Shown: positions 35,696-45,313 of the stretch, in pieces
Layout of the letters: each line of letters opens with the position of its first letter
How positions within the stretch are numbered: the stretch's first letter is position 1
Assembly (NCBI RefSeq): GCF_014843845.1
Contig: NZ_JHQS01000006.1
Coordinates: 124,001 to 188,000 of the forward strand
Origin: Mesorhizobium amorphae
GTDB lineage: Bacteria; Pseudomonadota; Alphaproteobacteria; Rhizobiales; Rhizobiaceae
Length of the DNA stretch: 64,000 nt
Reading direction: 5' to 3'
The notes under the pieces: generated by a model
Databases searched by the model: none
Told to the model about the DNA's origin: nothing
What the model saw: the letters and a program-made list of their open reading frames with translations, nothing else
Position numbers and translations under genes: made by a program

Positions 35696-36796
35696 ATGAC
35701 GGGCGAAGACACCAAACACCTGCCTCTCAAGGATCTGCACACGGCCGCAGGCGCGCGCTTTGGCGCGTTCGCCGGCTGGTCGATGCCGCTCACCTATCCG
35801 GCCGGCGTCATGAAGGAGCATCTCCACACCCGCGAGCATGCCGGACTGTTCGACATCTCGCACATGAAGCTGTTCGAGGTCAGCGGTTCCGCTGCCGCGG
35901 CACTTCTCAACCGCGCCTGCCCGCTGGATGCCGGTGCGCTTGATATCTCCCAGTCCAAATACACCTTCTTCCTCAATGAGGCCGCCGGCATCATCGACGA
36001 CCTCATCGTCACCCGCCTCGGCGACGAGCGCTTCATGGTCGTCGCCAATGCCGGCAATGCCGTCACCGACGAAAAACACCTGCGCGCGCTGGCCGAGGAT
36101 TTCGACGCAAAGGTGGACGCGCTCGACCGCGTCTTCCTGGCCATCCAGGGGCCCGAGGCCTGGGCAGCCCTTGCCCGCGCCGGCATCGAGACCGGTTCGT
36201 TGCTGTTCATGCACGGCATCGAGCCCAGGCAAGACTGGTTCATGAGCCGCTCCGGCTATACCGGCGAAGACGGCTTCGAGATCGGCCTGCCCGAAGCGGA
36301 CGCGCGGAATCTGGTTGCGAAACTGCTCGAAGACGAGCGCGTGCTCTGGATCGGCCTAGCCGCGCGCGACAGCCTGCGGCTGGAGGCCGGGCTCTGCCTG
36401 CACGGCCAGGACATCACGCCGGAGATCGATCCGGCCAGCGCCGGGCTGATGTGGGCGGTCCCCAAGGATGTTCGCGCCTCGGGTTCGTTTATCGGCGCCG
36501 ACGCGCTGCGCGCAATCCTTGAGCGCGGCGCGGCGCAAAAACGCGTCGGCCTGAAGCCGGAAGGCCGCCAGCCGGTGCGCGCGGGAGCGGCCCTGTTCGA
36601 CGCCGACGGCAATCCGGCCGGCCACGTCACTTCGGGCGGCTTCGGCCCGTCGGCCGGCCATCCGGTCGCCATGGGCTATGTCCAGACTGCTCTGGCCAAG
36701 CCCGGCACAAAACTCTTCGCCGATGTGCGCGGGACGAAAATCCCGATCGAAATCAATCCCCTGCCCTTCACACCTCATCGCTACCGCAAAGGATAA
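35696..36796 (+). CDS. gcvT: Aminomethyltransferase (glycine cleavage T protein)
   Basis: GcvT transfers the aminomethyl carbon from the H protein to tetrahydrofolate, releasing ammonia. The 366-residue protein contains the folate-binding GxFxxMPL-type motif GAFAGWSMPLTYP (near 23-35), DISHMKLFEVSG and the conserved SRSGYTGEDGFEI. The C-terminal barrel ends PIEINPLPFTPHRYRKG. The start ATG 35696 lies just after GGAGAAGAC. Frames running further upstream pass through the riboswitch and are not coding. It is the first gene of gcvTHP, under the tandem glycine riboswitch. Confidence 0.97.
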   Translation: MTGEDTKHLPLKDLHTAAGARFGAFAGWSMPLTYPAGVMKEHLHTREHAGLFDISHMKLFEVSGSAAAALLNRACPLDAGALDISQSKYTFFLNEAAGIIDDLIVTRLGDERFMVVANAGNAVTDEKHLRALAEDFDAKVDALDRVFLAIQGPEAWAALARAGIETGSLLFMHGIEPRQDWFMSRSGYTGEDGFEIGLPEADARNLVAKLLEDERVLWIGLAARDSLRLEAGLCLHGQDITPEIDPASAGLMWAVPKDVRASGSFIGADALRAILERGAAQKRVGLKPEGRQPVRAGAALFDADGNPAGHVTSGGFGPSAGHPVAMGYVQTALAKPGTKLFADVRGTKIPIEINPLPFTPHRYRKG

Positions 36797-36802
36797 GTCC
36801 TG

Positions 36803-37171
36803 ATGGCAAAGACCTATTTCACCGAAGACCACGAATGGCTCCGCGTCGAAGGCGGCATCGCCACCGTCGGCATCACCGACTACGCGCAGGAGCAGCTCGG
36901 CGATCTCGTCTTCGTCGAACTCCCCGAAATCGGCAAGAAACTGAGCAAGGGCGATACGGCGGTCGTGGTCGAATCCGTCAAGGCGGCCTCGGACGTCTAC
37001 GCGCCCGTCGATGGCGAGATCACCGACGCCAACTCTTCGTTGTCGTCGGACCCGTCGCTGGTCAACTCGGCCGCGACCGGCGACGGCTGGCTGTGGAAGA
37101 TGCGGCTCGCCAATGAAGGTCAGCTCGAAGGCCTTCTGGATGAGGCGGGCTACAAGGCCCATATCGGCTGA
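36803..37171 (+). CDS. gcvH: Glycine cleavage system H protein
   Basis: This 122-residue carrier holds the lipoyl arm on which aminomethyl groups move between P, T and L proteins. Lys60 in [20 protein letters not shown] is the lipoylation site. The N-terminus has the conserved [14 protein letters not shown] and [20 protein letters not shown]. It lies 6 bp after gcvT and 16 bp before gcvP, in one operon. The L protein is supplied from elsewhere. Confidence 0.97.
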   Translation: MAKTYFTEDHEWLRVEGGIATVGITDYAQEQLGDLVFVELPEIGKKLSKGDTAVVVESVKAASDVYAPVDGEITDANSSLSSDPSLVNSAATGDGWLWKMRLANEGQLEGLLDEAGYKAHIG

Positions 37172-37187
37172 CAGCAGGATCAAGACA

Positions 37188-39998
37188 ATGAGCGCAGCAC
37201 CCTACCCCTTTTCCGCCCGCCATATCGGCCCCGGCCTCAACGATGTTCGAGCGATGCTGGCCACTATCGGCGTTCCCTCCGTCGAGACGCTGATCAGCCA
37301 GGCCGTGCCGAGATCGATCCGCCTCGACTTGCCGCTGACCCTGCCCGCGCCGGCCAGCGAAGCTGAAGCGCTGGCCGAATTGTCGGCGACCATGGCAAAG
37401 AACACGGTGCTGAAGAGCTTCATCGGCGCCGGCTATCACGGCGTCCACGTGCCGCCGGTCATCCAGCGCAATTTGTTCGAGAATCCGGCCTGGTATACGG
37501 CCTACACGCCCTACCAGGCCGAGATCAGCCAGGGCCGGCTGGAAATGCTGTTCAACTTCCAGACCCTGGTCGCCGAGCTGACCGGCCTGCCGGTAGCATC
37601 GGCCTCGCTGCTCGATGAGGCAACCGCCGTCGCCGAGGCCGTCGGCATTGCGCTGCGCCATCATCGCGACAAGCGCACCAAGGTGGCGCTTGCCGGCACG
37701 CCGCATCCGCAGACGCTGGATGTCGTGCGCACCCGTGCCGAGCCGCTCGACACCGAAGTCGACGGCGAGACGATCGACGACAATACCGCTGCCCTGCTCG
37801 TCTCCTGGCCGGACACGTACGGCGTCTATGGCGACCATAAGGCAGCGATCGAAAAAGCCCGCGCCCTTGGTGCGCTGGTCATCTTCATCGCCGATCCGCT
37901 CGGTCTGACGCTTACCGACGCGCCGGCGAAGCTCGGCGCCGACATCGCCGTCGGTCCGATGCAGCGTTTTGGCGTGCCGATGGGCTTTGGCGGCCCGCAC
38001 GCCGCCTATTGCGCCGTCTCCGGAAAATTGACCCGGCTGATGCCCGGCCGCCTCGTTGGCCAATCGACCGACAGCAAGGGCCGCCCCGGCTATCGGCTCG
38101 CCTTGCAGACGCGCGAACAGCATATCCGCCGCGACAAGGCGACCTCCAACATCTGCACGGCGCAGGCGCTGCTCGCCAATATGGCGACGGCCTATGCCAT
38201 CTGGCACGGCCCCGCCGGCCTGCAGGCGATTGCTGAACGCGTCCATACGCTCGCCAGCCGCCTGGCTGCCGGCCTCGAGGCATCAGGCGTTTCGGTGCTT
38301 GGTGCAAACCGCTTCGATACCGTTACAGTTGAAGTGAAAGGCAAGGCCAAGGCGATTGTCGCCGCCGCCGAAAAAACCGGCCGGCTGCTGCGCGCCATCG
38401 ATGCCGACCATGTCGGCATCAGCTTCGACGAGACCTCGACCGAGACCGATCTGGAGGCGATTGCCGCGCTGTTCGGCGCCAAGGCCGGCGCGGCCGGTGC
38501 CGGCACCCTGCCCGGAAAACCGCGCGGCAAGGAATTCCTCAGCCAGCCGGTCTTCCACGACAACCACTCGGAAACCGAGATGATGCGCTTCCTGCGCCGG
38601 TTGGCCGACAAGGACCTGGCGCTCGACCGCGCCATGATCCCGCTGGGATCCTGCACGATGAAGCTCAATGCCGCCGCCGAGATGATGCCGGTGAGCTGGC
38701 CGAGCGTCGCCAATTTGCATCCCTTCGCCCCGGCCAGTCATTCGGCTGGCTACCGCGCGATGGTCGGCGAACTGGAAGGCTGGCTGTCGGAGATCACCGG
38801 TTTCGACGCGGTCAGCCTGCAGCCCAATGCCGGCAGCCAGGGTGAGTATGCCGGATTGCTTGCCATCCGCGCCTATCACCGCTCGCGCGGCGAGGGCCAT
38901 CGCACCATCTGCCTGATCCCGTCCTCCGCGCATGGCACCAATCCGGCCAGTGCGGCGATGGCGGGCATGAGCGTTGTGGTGGTGCGCTGCTCAGAGGACG
39001 GCAATATCGACATGGACGATATGCGGGCCAAGGCCAATGAGCATTCCAAGAATCTCGCGGCGCTGATGTTCACCTATCCCTCGACGCATGGCGTCTACGA
39101 GGAAGGCGCGCGCCATCTCTGCGCCCTCATCCATGAGCATGGCGGCCAGGTCTATTTCGACGGCGCCAACCTCAACGCCCTGGTCGGCCTCGCCCGCCCC
39201 GGCGATATCGGCGCCGACGTCTGCCACATGAACCTGCACAAGACCTTCTGCATCCCGCATGGTGGCGGCGGTCCGGGCGTCGGCCCGATCGGCGTCAAGG
39301 CCCATCTGCAGCCCTATCTGCCGGGTCATGTCACCGAGGGCTCGGCGCATGCCGTGGCGGCCGCACCCTTCGGCAGCGCTTCGATCCTGCCGATCACCTG
39401 GATGTACATCCGCATGATGGGCGCTTCCGGCCTGAAGCAGGCTACGGAAACCGCCATCATCTCGGCCAACTACGTGGCGACGCGGCTCGCGCCGCACTTC
39501 CCGCTGCTCTACAAGGGCAGGCACGATCGCATCGCGCATGAGTGCATCCTCGACACCCGCGTGCTCAAGGAGAGCGCCGGCATCAGCGTCGACGATATCG
39601 CCAAGCGGCTGATCGACTATGGCTTCCATGCGCCGACCATGTCGTTCCCGGTCGCCGGCACACTGATGGTCGAGCCGACCGAATCCGAGCCCAAGCGCGA
39701 GCTCGACCGCTTCTGCGAGGCGATGATCGCGATTGCTGGTGAGGCAGCCAAGGTGGCGAAGGGCGAATGGCCGCTTGCCGACAATCCGCTGGTCAATGCA
39801 CCGCACACCGCGGCGGAAGCGCTGGCCGTCGAGTGGTCGCATCCTTATTCGCGCCTGGAGGCCGCCTATCCGGCGGGTGATGCCGACAGCGCGGCAAAAT
39901 ACTGGCCGCCGGTGTCGCGCATCGACAATGTCGCCGGCGACCGCAACCTGGTCTGCTCCTGCCCGCCGTTGTCGGAATATCTGGGCGCCGCCGAGTAA
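37188..39998 (+). CDS. gcvP: Glycine dehydrogenase (decarboxylating), P protein
   Basis: GcvP is the pyridoxal-phosphate enzyme that decarboxylates glycine and loads the H protein. The 936-residue single chain contains both halves of the family (GcvPA- and GcvPB-like), as in E. coli. It opens [20 protein letters not shown]. The PLP-binding lysine is Lys685 in [22 protein letters not shown] 37188 was chosen because it gives the family N-terminus and follows gcvH by 16 bp. Frames starting earlier read through gcvH. The gene ends 13 bp from the convergent GGDEF gene. Confidence 0.97.
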   Translation: MSAAPYPFSARHIGPGLNDVRAMLATIGVPSVETLISQAVPRSIRLDLPLTLPAPASEAEALAELSATMAKNTVLKSFIGAGYHGVHVPPVIQRNLFENPAWYTAYTPYQAEISQGRLEMLFNFQTLVAELTGLPVASASLLDEATAVAEAVGIALRHHRDKRTKVALAGTPHPQTLDVVRTRAEPLDTEVDGETIDDNTAALLVSWPDTYGVYGDHKAAIEKARALGALVIFIADPLGLTLTDAPAKLGADIAVGPMQRFGVPMGFGGPHAAYCAVSGKLTRLMPGRLVGQSTDSKGRPGYRLALQTREQHIRRDKATSNICTAQALLANMATAYAIWHGPAGLQAIAERVHTLASRLAAGLEASGVSVLGANRFDTVTVEVKGKAKAIVAAAEKTGRLLRAIDADHVGISFDETSTETDLEAIAALFGAKAGAAGAGTLPGKPRGKEFLSQPVFHDNHSETEMMRFLRRLADKDLALDRAMIPLGSCTMKLNAAAEMMPVSWPSVANLHPFAPASHSAGYRAMVGELEGWLSEITGFDAVSLQPNAGSQGEYAGLLAIRAYHRSRGEGHRTICLIPSSAHGTNPASAAMAGMSVVVVRCSEDGNIDMDDMRAKANEHSKNLAALMFTYPSTHGVYEEGARHLCALIHEHGGQVYFDGANLNALVGLARPGDIGADVCHMNLHKTFCIPHGGGGPGVGPIGVKAHLQPYLPGHVTEGSAHAVAAAPFGSASILPITWMYIRMMGASGLKQATETAIISANYVATRLAPHFPLLYKGRHDRIAHECILDTRVLKESAGISVDDIAKRLIDYGFHAPTMSFPVAGTLMVEPTESEPKRELDRFCEAMIAIAGEAAKVAKGEWPLADNPLVNAPHTAAEALAVEWSHPYSRLEAAYPAGDADSAAKYWPPVSRIDNVAGDRNLVCSCPPLSEYLGAAE

Positions 39999-40011
39999 TT
40001 CGGGCGACGGG

Positions 40012-41181
40012 TCAGGCGGAACGCAAGGCCGACCCGTCGGCCTTGCTCGCTCTGTCCAGGACAAGCACGCGGTTTCGCCCGGCGTTCTTGGCCGCGTAGA
40101 GCGCTCTGTCGGCCTCGGCCAGCACGTCCTCGAGGCTGCGGCCGCCGACCTCGCCGAAACCGATGCCGCCACTGACGGTGCTGCGCAAGGGGCCGCGCGG
40201 GGTCGGCACGACCTCGGCGCCGAAGGCTACGCCGATCTTGCTTGCAAAGTCGTAGGCCTTTTCTTCCGTCATGCGCGACATGACCAGCGCGAACTCCTCG
40301 CCGCCCAGCCGAAAGGCGTCGACGCCGGTCCTGCCATACTTGCGGATGACCGCGGCGAAGCGGCACAGGACCTTGTCGCCGACCGGATGGCCGAACACGT
40401 CGTTCGTCCGCTTGAAATGATCGAGGTCGAACATGACCACGGACATGAACGGGCCGAAGGCGCGCTCGCCATAGAGCGACATCAGCGCCCGCCGGTTCAT
40501 CAGCCCGGTCAGCGGATCGGTGAGGGTCTCGGCCTTCAGTTCGATCTGCGCTTGCAGATGGTGCAGCGAGAGCGTCAAGGCGCCGAGACCGGTCATGCAT
40601 GCGACCGCCACGACGGAATTCAATCGTTCGGCCCAGTTGTCGGGCGCCACGCCGAGCACCCATTGTCCCTTGACGACCAGCATCGCGGCACAAAGTCCGA
40701 AGGAAAGGGCGCAGGTGCCGCTCAGGAAAGAAACGACCAGCAGAATCCGGCGATCATGACCGCCCTGGATCCAGAACAGCACCCCGGTCACTGTCAGCAG
40801 CGCCGTCACGGCAACGTAAGTGAGGATGAAGCCGACGCCATCGAGGCCGAAATAGGTGACAGCCGCGCAGACGGCCATCGCCGCAACGGTCGGAAGCACA
40901 ACGCTGCGATAGTGACGAACGCCGAGATACTGCATGGCAGACAGGCAGATGATCAGAAAGCCCAGGCTGAGCAGCGCAAGCACGGCCTGGCACAGCCAGG
41001 GGCCCGGATCTCTGCCGTACTGCCAGAACAGCACCACATGCGCCACAAGGACGAGCATGCCGCAGGCCACCGTCAGGACAAACCGCGCCATCGGCGTGGT
41101 GAACCAGATTGCGAGCAGGGTGATGCTGAGACACGTACCCGACAGCGCCGCCGCGAGCAGGAGCGAACTGAAATCCAACAT
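40012..41181 (-). CDS. Membrane-bound diguanylate cyclase (GGDEF protein)
   Basis: The 389-residue protein has about six N-terminal hydrophobic helices (residues 3-206) forming an unnamed sensor, then a GGDEF domain opening TLTDPLTGLMNRRALMSLYGE. The catalytic motif is GGEEF at 293-297, so it is probably an active cyclic di-GMP synthase. The I-site reads RTGV at 284-287 instead of RxxD, so product inhibition may be weak or absent. It is convergent with gcvP. The hairpin at 40023-40046 falls in its last codons. Confidence 0.9.
   Translation of the reverse strand: MLDFSSLLLAAALSGTCLSITLLAIWFTTPMARFVLTVACGMLVLVAHVVLFWQYGRDPGPWLCQAVLALLSLGFLIICLSAMQYLGVRHYRSVVLPTVAAMAVCAAVTYFGLDGVGFILTYVAVTALLTVTGVLFWIQGGHDRRILLVVSFLSGTCALSFGLCAAMLVVKGQWVLGVAPDNWAERLNSVVAVACMTGLGALTLSLHHLQAQIELKAETLTDPLTGLMNRRALMSLYGERAFGPFMSVVMFDLDHFKRTNDVFGHPVGDKVLCRFAAVIRKYGRTGVDAFRLGGEEFALVMSRMTEEKAYDFASKIGVAFGAEVVPTPRGPLRSTVSGGIGFGEVGGRSLEDVLAEADRALYAAKNAGRNRVLVLDRASKADGSALRSA
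40023..40046. terminator. Hairpin between the gcvP and GGDEF 3' ends
   Basis: GCAAGGCCGA, loop CCCG, TCGGCCTTGC is a perfect 10-bp stem 25 bp after the gcvP stop, inside the last codons of the convergent GGDEF gene. There is no T run, so it may end gcvTHP transcription only with help, or simply be coding sequence. Confidence 0.4.
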
Positions 41182-41351
41182 AGGTGAGCGGCAGCCTTTG
41201 CGATCCTTGGTTGCACTGCATCATAAGCCAGCGGCAGCCCGCAGATACTGCTTTCGGCAAGGTTTCCCGCCCAACCTGCGGACAGGGTTTACAAAGAACT
41301 GATGTCCTGTCCCGGCGACCGCTGCACGCTACGGATGCGAGACGGAAGGGA

Positions 41352-41822
41352 TCAACTCTTGGCCAGCAGCGCCAAATTGGCGTCGACCACCGTCTGGTCG
41401 GCCATGTGGGCCTTGGCCTCCAGAAGCAGCACCCTCGCCTTCTTCTTGTTGCCGCGCAGCAGCTGCGAATAGCCCATATTGTTGACGATCTGCGGCTTGC
41501 GGCCGGCAACCTTCAAAAGCTGGTCGTAGGCGCGGTCGGCAAAGTCGAAGCGGCCGAGTTCATCATAGGAAGCGGCCAACCCCATCCATGCCTCGGCATT
41601 GTCGGCCTTCAGCTCGACGGCCTTGCGGAAGTGCTTTTCGGCGAGGCCGTAATTCGCCTCGCGGAACTGCGCCTTGCCCTGGTCCAGGTCGGACGCGCTG
41701 ACGTCCTTTGCCGTTGGCTGGATGGCGGTGGTCTTGGTCGTGTCGACGTTGCTCGACGTGCAACCGGATATCATCAAGACGGCTGCCATCGCGGCCATTG
41801 CCGTGAGAGTTCTGTGACGCAT
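41352..41822 (-). CDS. tadD: TPR lipoprotein of the Tad pilus locus (TadD-like)
   Basis: The 156-residue product is a lipoprotein by its signal (MRHRTLTAMAAMAAVLMISG with Cys21). It has about three TPR helical pairs, as in GLAEKHFRKAVELKADNAEAWMGLAASYDELGRFDFADRAYDQLLKV. TadD proteins are thought to act as pilotins or assembly factors for the Tad secretin. It is the last gene of the minus-strand Tad run, 136 bp after tadC. ATG 41820-41822 was preferred over a TTG twelve bases upstream. The TadD name rests on context plus the TPR lipoprotein form. Confidence 0.85.
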   Translation of the reverse strand: MRHRTLTAMAAMAAVLMISGCTSSNVDTTKTTAIQPTAKDVSASDLDQGKAQFREANYGLAEKHFRKAVELKADNAEAWMGLAASYDELGRFDFADRAYDQLLKVAGRKPQIVNNMGYSQLLRGNKKKARVLLLEAKAHMADQTVVDANLALLAKS

Positions 41823-41958
41823 GCCCTGCCCCAATCGCCCGATTTGCCGGGTCGTTCTTCAGGAAGCACCGTACAGGAAGGCGCTTAACCTTCGGTGCCG
41901 AAACGCGCCTAAAATTTGGTTTCGAGCAAGGATCGCATTTGTCGCAAAAAACGAGATC

Positions 41959-42921
41959 CTAATTCGCCGTCATTTTGACGATGATCGGAATGATGGCGAT
42001 CATCAGCACCACCGGCAAGATGCAGACCGTCACCGGGACCGACATCTTGGCCGGCAAGGCATGCGCCTTCTCCTCGGCGAGCGACATGCGCTTGTGGCGC
42101 ATTTCGTCGGAAAACACGCGTAGCGCCCCCGACAGGCTGGTGCCAAGCTCCTTGGACTGCTGCAGCAGCGTGGCGAAGGAACGCACCTCGTCCAGGCTGA
42201 GGCGATCGGCGAGCGCCTTCAGCGCGTCGTCGAGGCTGCGGCCGGCCCTCAACTCCAGCGACACCATCTGCAGATTATGGCTGAGCGACGGATAGGTCTT
42301 GGCAAGTTCTTTCGAAACCCGTTCGATGCCGGCCTCCATGCTCATGCCGGCATCGGAGCAGACGATCATCAGGTCCATGAAGTCGGGAAAGCCGTTGCGG
42401 TACTCGCGCATCTTTTCGCGCACCTTCTGGCTCAGCACCAGGCCCGGCAGGAAATAGCCGGCCGCTCCCGACAGGATGACGAAGCTCCAGCGGCTGGTCA
42501 TGGTCGCATCGGCGCTGGCCATCCACTGGTTGATCAGAAACGCACCGATGGCGGCGCCGACAAAGGCGGCAAAGCGGACAAGGAAGAACGTGCCCACCGC
42601 GCGCGGCTCCATGTAGCCGGCCTGGATGAGTTTCATGCGCAGCCGCGCGACGTTTTCCGGATCGCTCTTGGCGTAGAATTCCTGCGCTCGCTTGACCGCC
42701 TTCTCGCGCACCACGCTGGGGTTCTTCCTGGGCGCTGCTTCGGTTCGCTCGACCGCCTGGCCGTCCTCCACCTTCAGCCGGCGCTTGACGTCGTTGCGGT
42801 CGCCTTGCGCGGCGACCAGCGGCCACGCCACCGCGCCGCCGCCCAGCACAAGCAACAGCAGCGCCACCGGCATCAGCGAGGTCGGCGCTAGCGAGGCGAG
42901 GAATTCGATGACGTTTTGCAT
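41959..42921 (-). CDS. tadC: Tad pilus platform protein TadC (T2SSF family)
   Basis: The 320-residue inner-membrane protein has an N-terminal helix (about 16-40), a central helix pair and a T2SSF cytoplasmic domain with RNGFPDFMDLMIVCSDAGMSMEAGIERVSKEL. Another helix lies at the C-terminus (VTVCILPVVLMIAIIPIIVK). With TadB it forms the platform on which the CpaF ATPase drives pilus assembly. It starts 1 bp after the tadB stop, indicating coupling. ATG 42919-42921 gives MQNVIEFLASLAP; a longer frame upstream overlaps tadB. Confidence 0.93.
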   Translation of the reverse strand: MQNVIEFLASLAPTSLMPVALLLLVLGGGAVAWPLVAAQGDRNDVKRRLKVEDGQAVERTEAAPRKNPSVVREKAVKRAQEFYAKSDPENVARLRMKLIQAGYMEPRAVGTFFLVRFAAFVGAAIGAFLINQWMASADATMTSRWSFVILSGAAGYFLPGLVLSQKVREKMREYRNGFPDFMDLMIVCSDAGMSMEAGIERVSKELAKTYPSLSHNLQMVSLELRAGRSLDDALKALADRLSLDEVRSFATLLQQSKELGTSLSGALRVFSDEMRHKRMSLAEEKAHALPAKMSVPVTVCILPVVLMIAIIPIIVKMTAN

Positions 42922-42922
42922 G

Positions 42923-43888
42923 TCAGAATTTGAAGTTCGACATCTTGAACATGATGAGGTTGCCAAGCATCAGCCAGGAGATCGAGCCACCGAGCAGATA
43001 CCAGGTCTTCGCTTCGCCCCACACATCTTGATAGAACTGCGGCATCAGCACCATGATGGCGGCGAACAGCAGCGCCGGCACCGCCGTCAGGATGTAGGCC
43101 GACATGCGGCCCTCGGTCGAAATGGCGCGCACCTTGCGGCGCAGCTTGCCGCGGTCGCGGATCGTCATCGACAGCCCATCCAGGATTTCGCGCAGATTGC
43201 CGCCCGAACTGGTCTGGATCGACACGGCGGTGACGAACAGCGGCAGATCCTCGTGGCCGACGCGGTCGAACAGCGCGTTCAGCGCCGAAACCAGGTCCGA
43301 GCCATAGGTCACCTCGTCGGCGATGACTCCGAATTCGGTACCGATCGGGTCCGGCATTTCGCGCGACACCATCGCGATGGCCACCGGCACGGGGTGGCCG
43401 GCCTTCAGGCCGCGCGTGATCAGCTCCAGAGCCTCCGGCAACTGCATGCCGAACCGCTTCAGCCGGCGATTGCGCTGGGAGCGCATCACCATCACCGGCA
43501 GGACAGGCAGCAGCACGACGAAAAGCAGCAGGCCCATCAGCAGCGGCAGGCCATACCAGATGGCAACCAGCGCCAGCGCAAACGCCACGCCGGAGGTGAT
43601 CGTCAGGAATTTGGGCAACGGCATGACCATGCCGGACTGGGTGCGCAGCGCACGGAACTGGTCGAGCGAGAACCGCGACGCTCCGGCCTCGAGACCGCGC
43701 TCCTTGCGCAGCTGGATCAGCACCTGCTCCTGGCTGATCTTGTTTTCCTGCAGCTTCATGCGCCGGTTGATCGCCGTGCGCTTGTCGCTGCGGCCGGCAT
43801 AGAGCAGATAGCAGGCCTCAGCGATCATGATGCCGGTGAGCGCGGCCGCGGCATAGACGACGTAGATCGCGCTGAAGCCCTCGAACAC
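42923..43888 (-). CDS. tadB: Tad pilus platform protein TadB (T2SSF family)
   Basis: The 321-residue protein is the partner of TadC. It has an N-terminal transmembrane helix (IYVVYAAAALTGIMIAEACYL), a pair of central helices near 105-135 and the T2SSF domain FGMQLPEALELITRGLKAGHPVPVAIAMVSREM. A last helix is followed by LIMFKMSNFKF. Its start lies 3 bp after the cpaF stop and its stop 1 bp before tadC, so the three are tightly packed. The start at 43886-43888 fits the conserved N-terminus. Confidence 0.93.
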   Translation of the reverse strand: MFEGFSAIYVVYAAAALTGIMIAEACYLLYAGRSDKRTAINRRMKLQENKISQEQVLIQLRKERGLEAGASRFSLDQFRALRTQSGMVMPLPKFLTITSGVAFALALVAIWYGLPLLMGLLLFVVLLPVLPVMVMRSQRNRRLKRFGMQLPEALELITRGLKAGHPVPVAIAMVSREMPDPIGTEFGVIADEVTYGSDLVSALNALFDRVGHEDLPLFVTAVSIQTSSGGNLREILDGLSMTIRDRGKLRRKVRAISTEGRMSAYILTAVPALLFAAIMVLMPQFYQDVWGEAKTWYLLGGSISWLMLGNLIMFKMSNFKF

Positions 43889-43891
43889 CTG

Positions 43892-45313
43892 CTACTCCTG
43901 CGGCCGGCCGGGCTCGAAATAGCGTCCGGGAAACTCGATGCCCATGGCGCGCAAATCCTCGAGAAAGCGCGGACGGATGCCGGTCGCCTCGTAGTGGCCG
44001 AGGATCTTGCCGTCGGCCTCCATGCCGGTGCGCACGAAGCGGAATATCTCCTGCATCTGGATGACATCGCCTTCCATGCCGGTCACCTCGGCGACGCTGG
44101 TCACCTTGCGCTTGCCATCGGACAGGCGCGTCAGCTGGACGATGATGTCGATGGCGCTGGCGATCTGGCTGCGGATCGACTGCACCGTCATCGGCATGCC
44201 GGTCATGCCCAGCATCTGCTCCAGGCGCGAGATGGCGTCGCGCGGCGTATTGGCGTGGATGGTCGCCATCGAGCCTTCATGGCCGGTGTTCATCGCCTGC
44301 AACATGTCGAAAGCTTCCTCGCCGCGGCACTCGCCGAGGATGACGCGGTCGGGGCGCATGCGCAGCGCGTTCTTGACCAGGTCGCGCTGTTTCAGTTCGC
44401 CATGGCCTTCGATGTTGGCAGGGCGTGTTTCCATGCGCGCCACATGCGGCTGTTGCAGCTGAAGTTCGGCCGCGTCCTCGATGGTGATCAGCCGCTCGTC
44501 TTCGGGGATGAAGGCCGACAGCGCATTCAGCATGGTCGTCTTGCCGGTGCCGGTGCCGCCCGAGATGATGGTGGTCTTGCGGGCGTGCACCGCCGCCGCC
44601 AGCACTTCGGCCATGTTCTGGGTGATGGCGCCGAACTCGACCAGTCTGTGCAGGCCAAGCTTGTTCTTCGAGAACTTTCTGATCGACACCAGCGGTCCGT
44701 CGACGCCGACAGGCCGGATGGCTGCGTTGAAGCGCGAGCCATCGAGCATGCGCGCATCGACCATGGGCTGAGATTCATCGACGCGGCGGCCGACGGCGGC
44801 GACGATTTTGTTAATGATTCTAAGCAGATGCGCCTCATCCTTGAATGGGATGTGCACCTGCTGCAGCTTGCCGCGTTTTTCGACGAAGCAGTTCTGGTGG
44901 CCGTTGATCAGGATGTCGTTGATCTCGGGATCCTTCAGCAGCGGCTCCAGCGGACCGAGGCCGACCATCTCGTCGACGATGTCGTCGACCAGCGCTTCAA
45001 GCTCGACAGTGTTGATCGCCATCCGCTCCTGGCGGGCCTTTTCGGAGACGAATTCATGCACCTGGCGGCGCATCTCGTCCTTTGGCAGCCGCTCCAGCGC
45101 GACCAGGTTGATCTCCTCGAGCAACATCCGGTGGATACGAACGCGCGCGTCGCCCACTTTGTTGCCACTCTTGGCCGGTGTGGCCTCCGGCTTTGGCGCG
45201 ACAGGCTTGCGGGTCGTCGGAATGACCACGGCGTGCTGGGTGACCGGCGCGGTCTCGGGCGCCCTCAGCGGGCGCGCGTCGCGGTTCTGCAGGGTGGAAA
45301 AGCGGCTGGTCAT
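43892..45313 (-). CDS. cpaF: Tad/Flp pilus assembly ATPase CpaF (TadA)
   Basis: CpaF is the secretion-type ATPase that powers Flp pilus assembly. The 473-residue protein has a flexible N-terminus of about 55 residues and the N-terminal domain ([20 protein letters not shown]). The Walker A is GGTGTGKTT at 252-260 and the Walker-B/Asp-box segment is [20 protein letters not shown] conserved [13 protein letters not shown] histidine box follows. Its start overlaps the cpaE stop by four bases (ATGA), so the two are translationally coupled. A longer frame extends to 45727 but only reads antiphase to cpaE. Confidence 0.95.
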   Translation of the reverse strand: MTSRFSTLQNRDARPLRAPETAPVTQHAVVIPTTRKPVAPKPEATPAKSGNKVGDARVRIHRMLLEEINLVALERLPKDEMRRQVHEFVSEKARQERMAINTVELEALVDDIVDEMVGLGPLEPLLKDPEINDILINGHQNCFVEKRGKLQQVHIPFKDEAHLLRIINKIVAAVGRRVDESQPMVDARMLDGSRFNAAIRPVGVDGPLVSIRKFSKNKLGLHRLVEFGAITQNMAEVLAAAVHARKTTIISGGTGTGKTTMLNALSAFIPEDERLITIEDAAELQLQQPHVARMETRPANIEGHGELKQRDLVKNALRMRPDRVILGECRGEEAFDMLQAMNTGHEGSMATIHANTPRDAISRLEQMLGMTGMPMTVQSIRSQIASAIDIIVQLTRLSDGKRKVTSVAEVTGMEGDVIQMQEIFRFVRTGMEADGKILGHYEATGIRPRFLEDLRAMGIEFPGRYFEPGRPQE

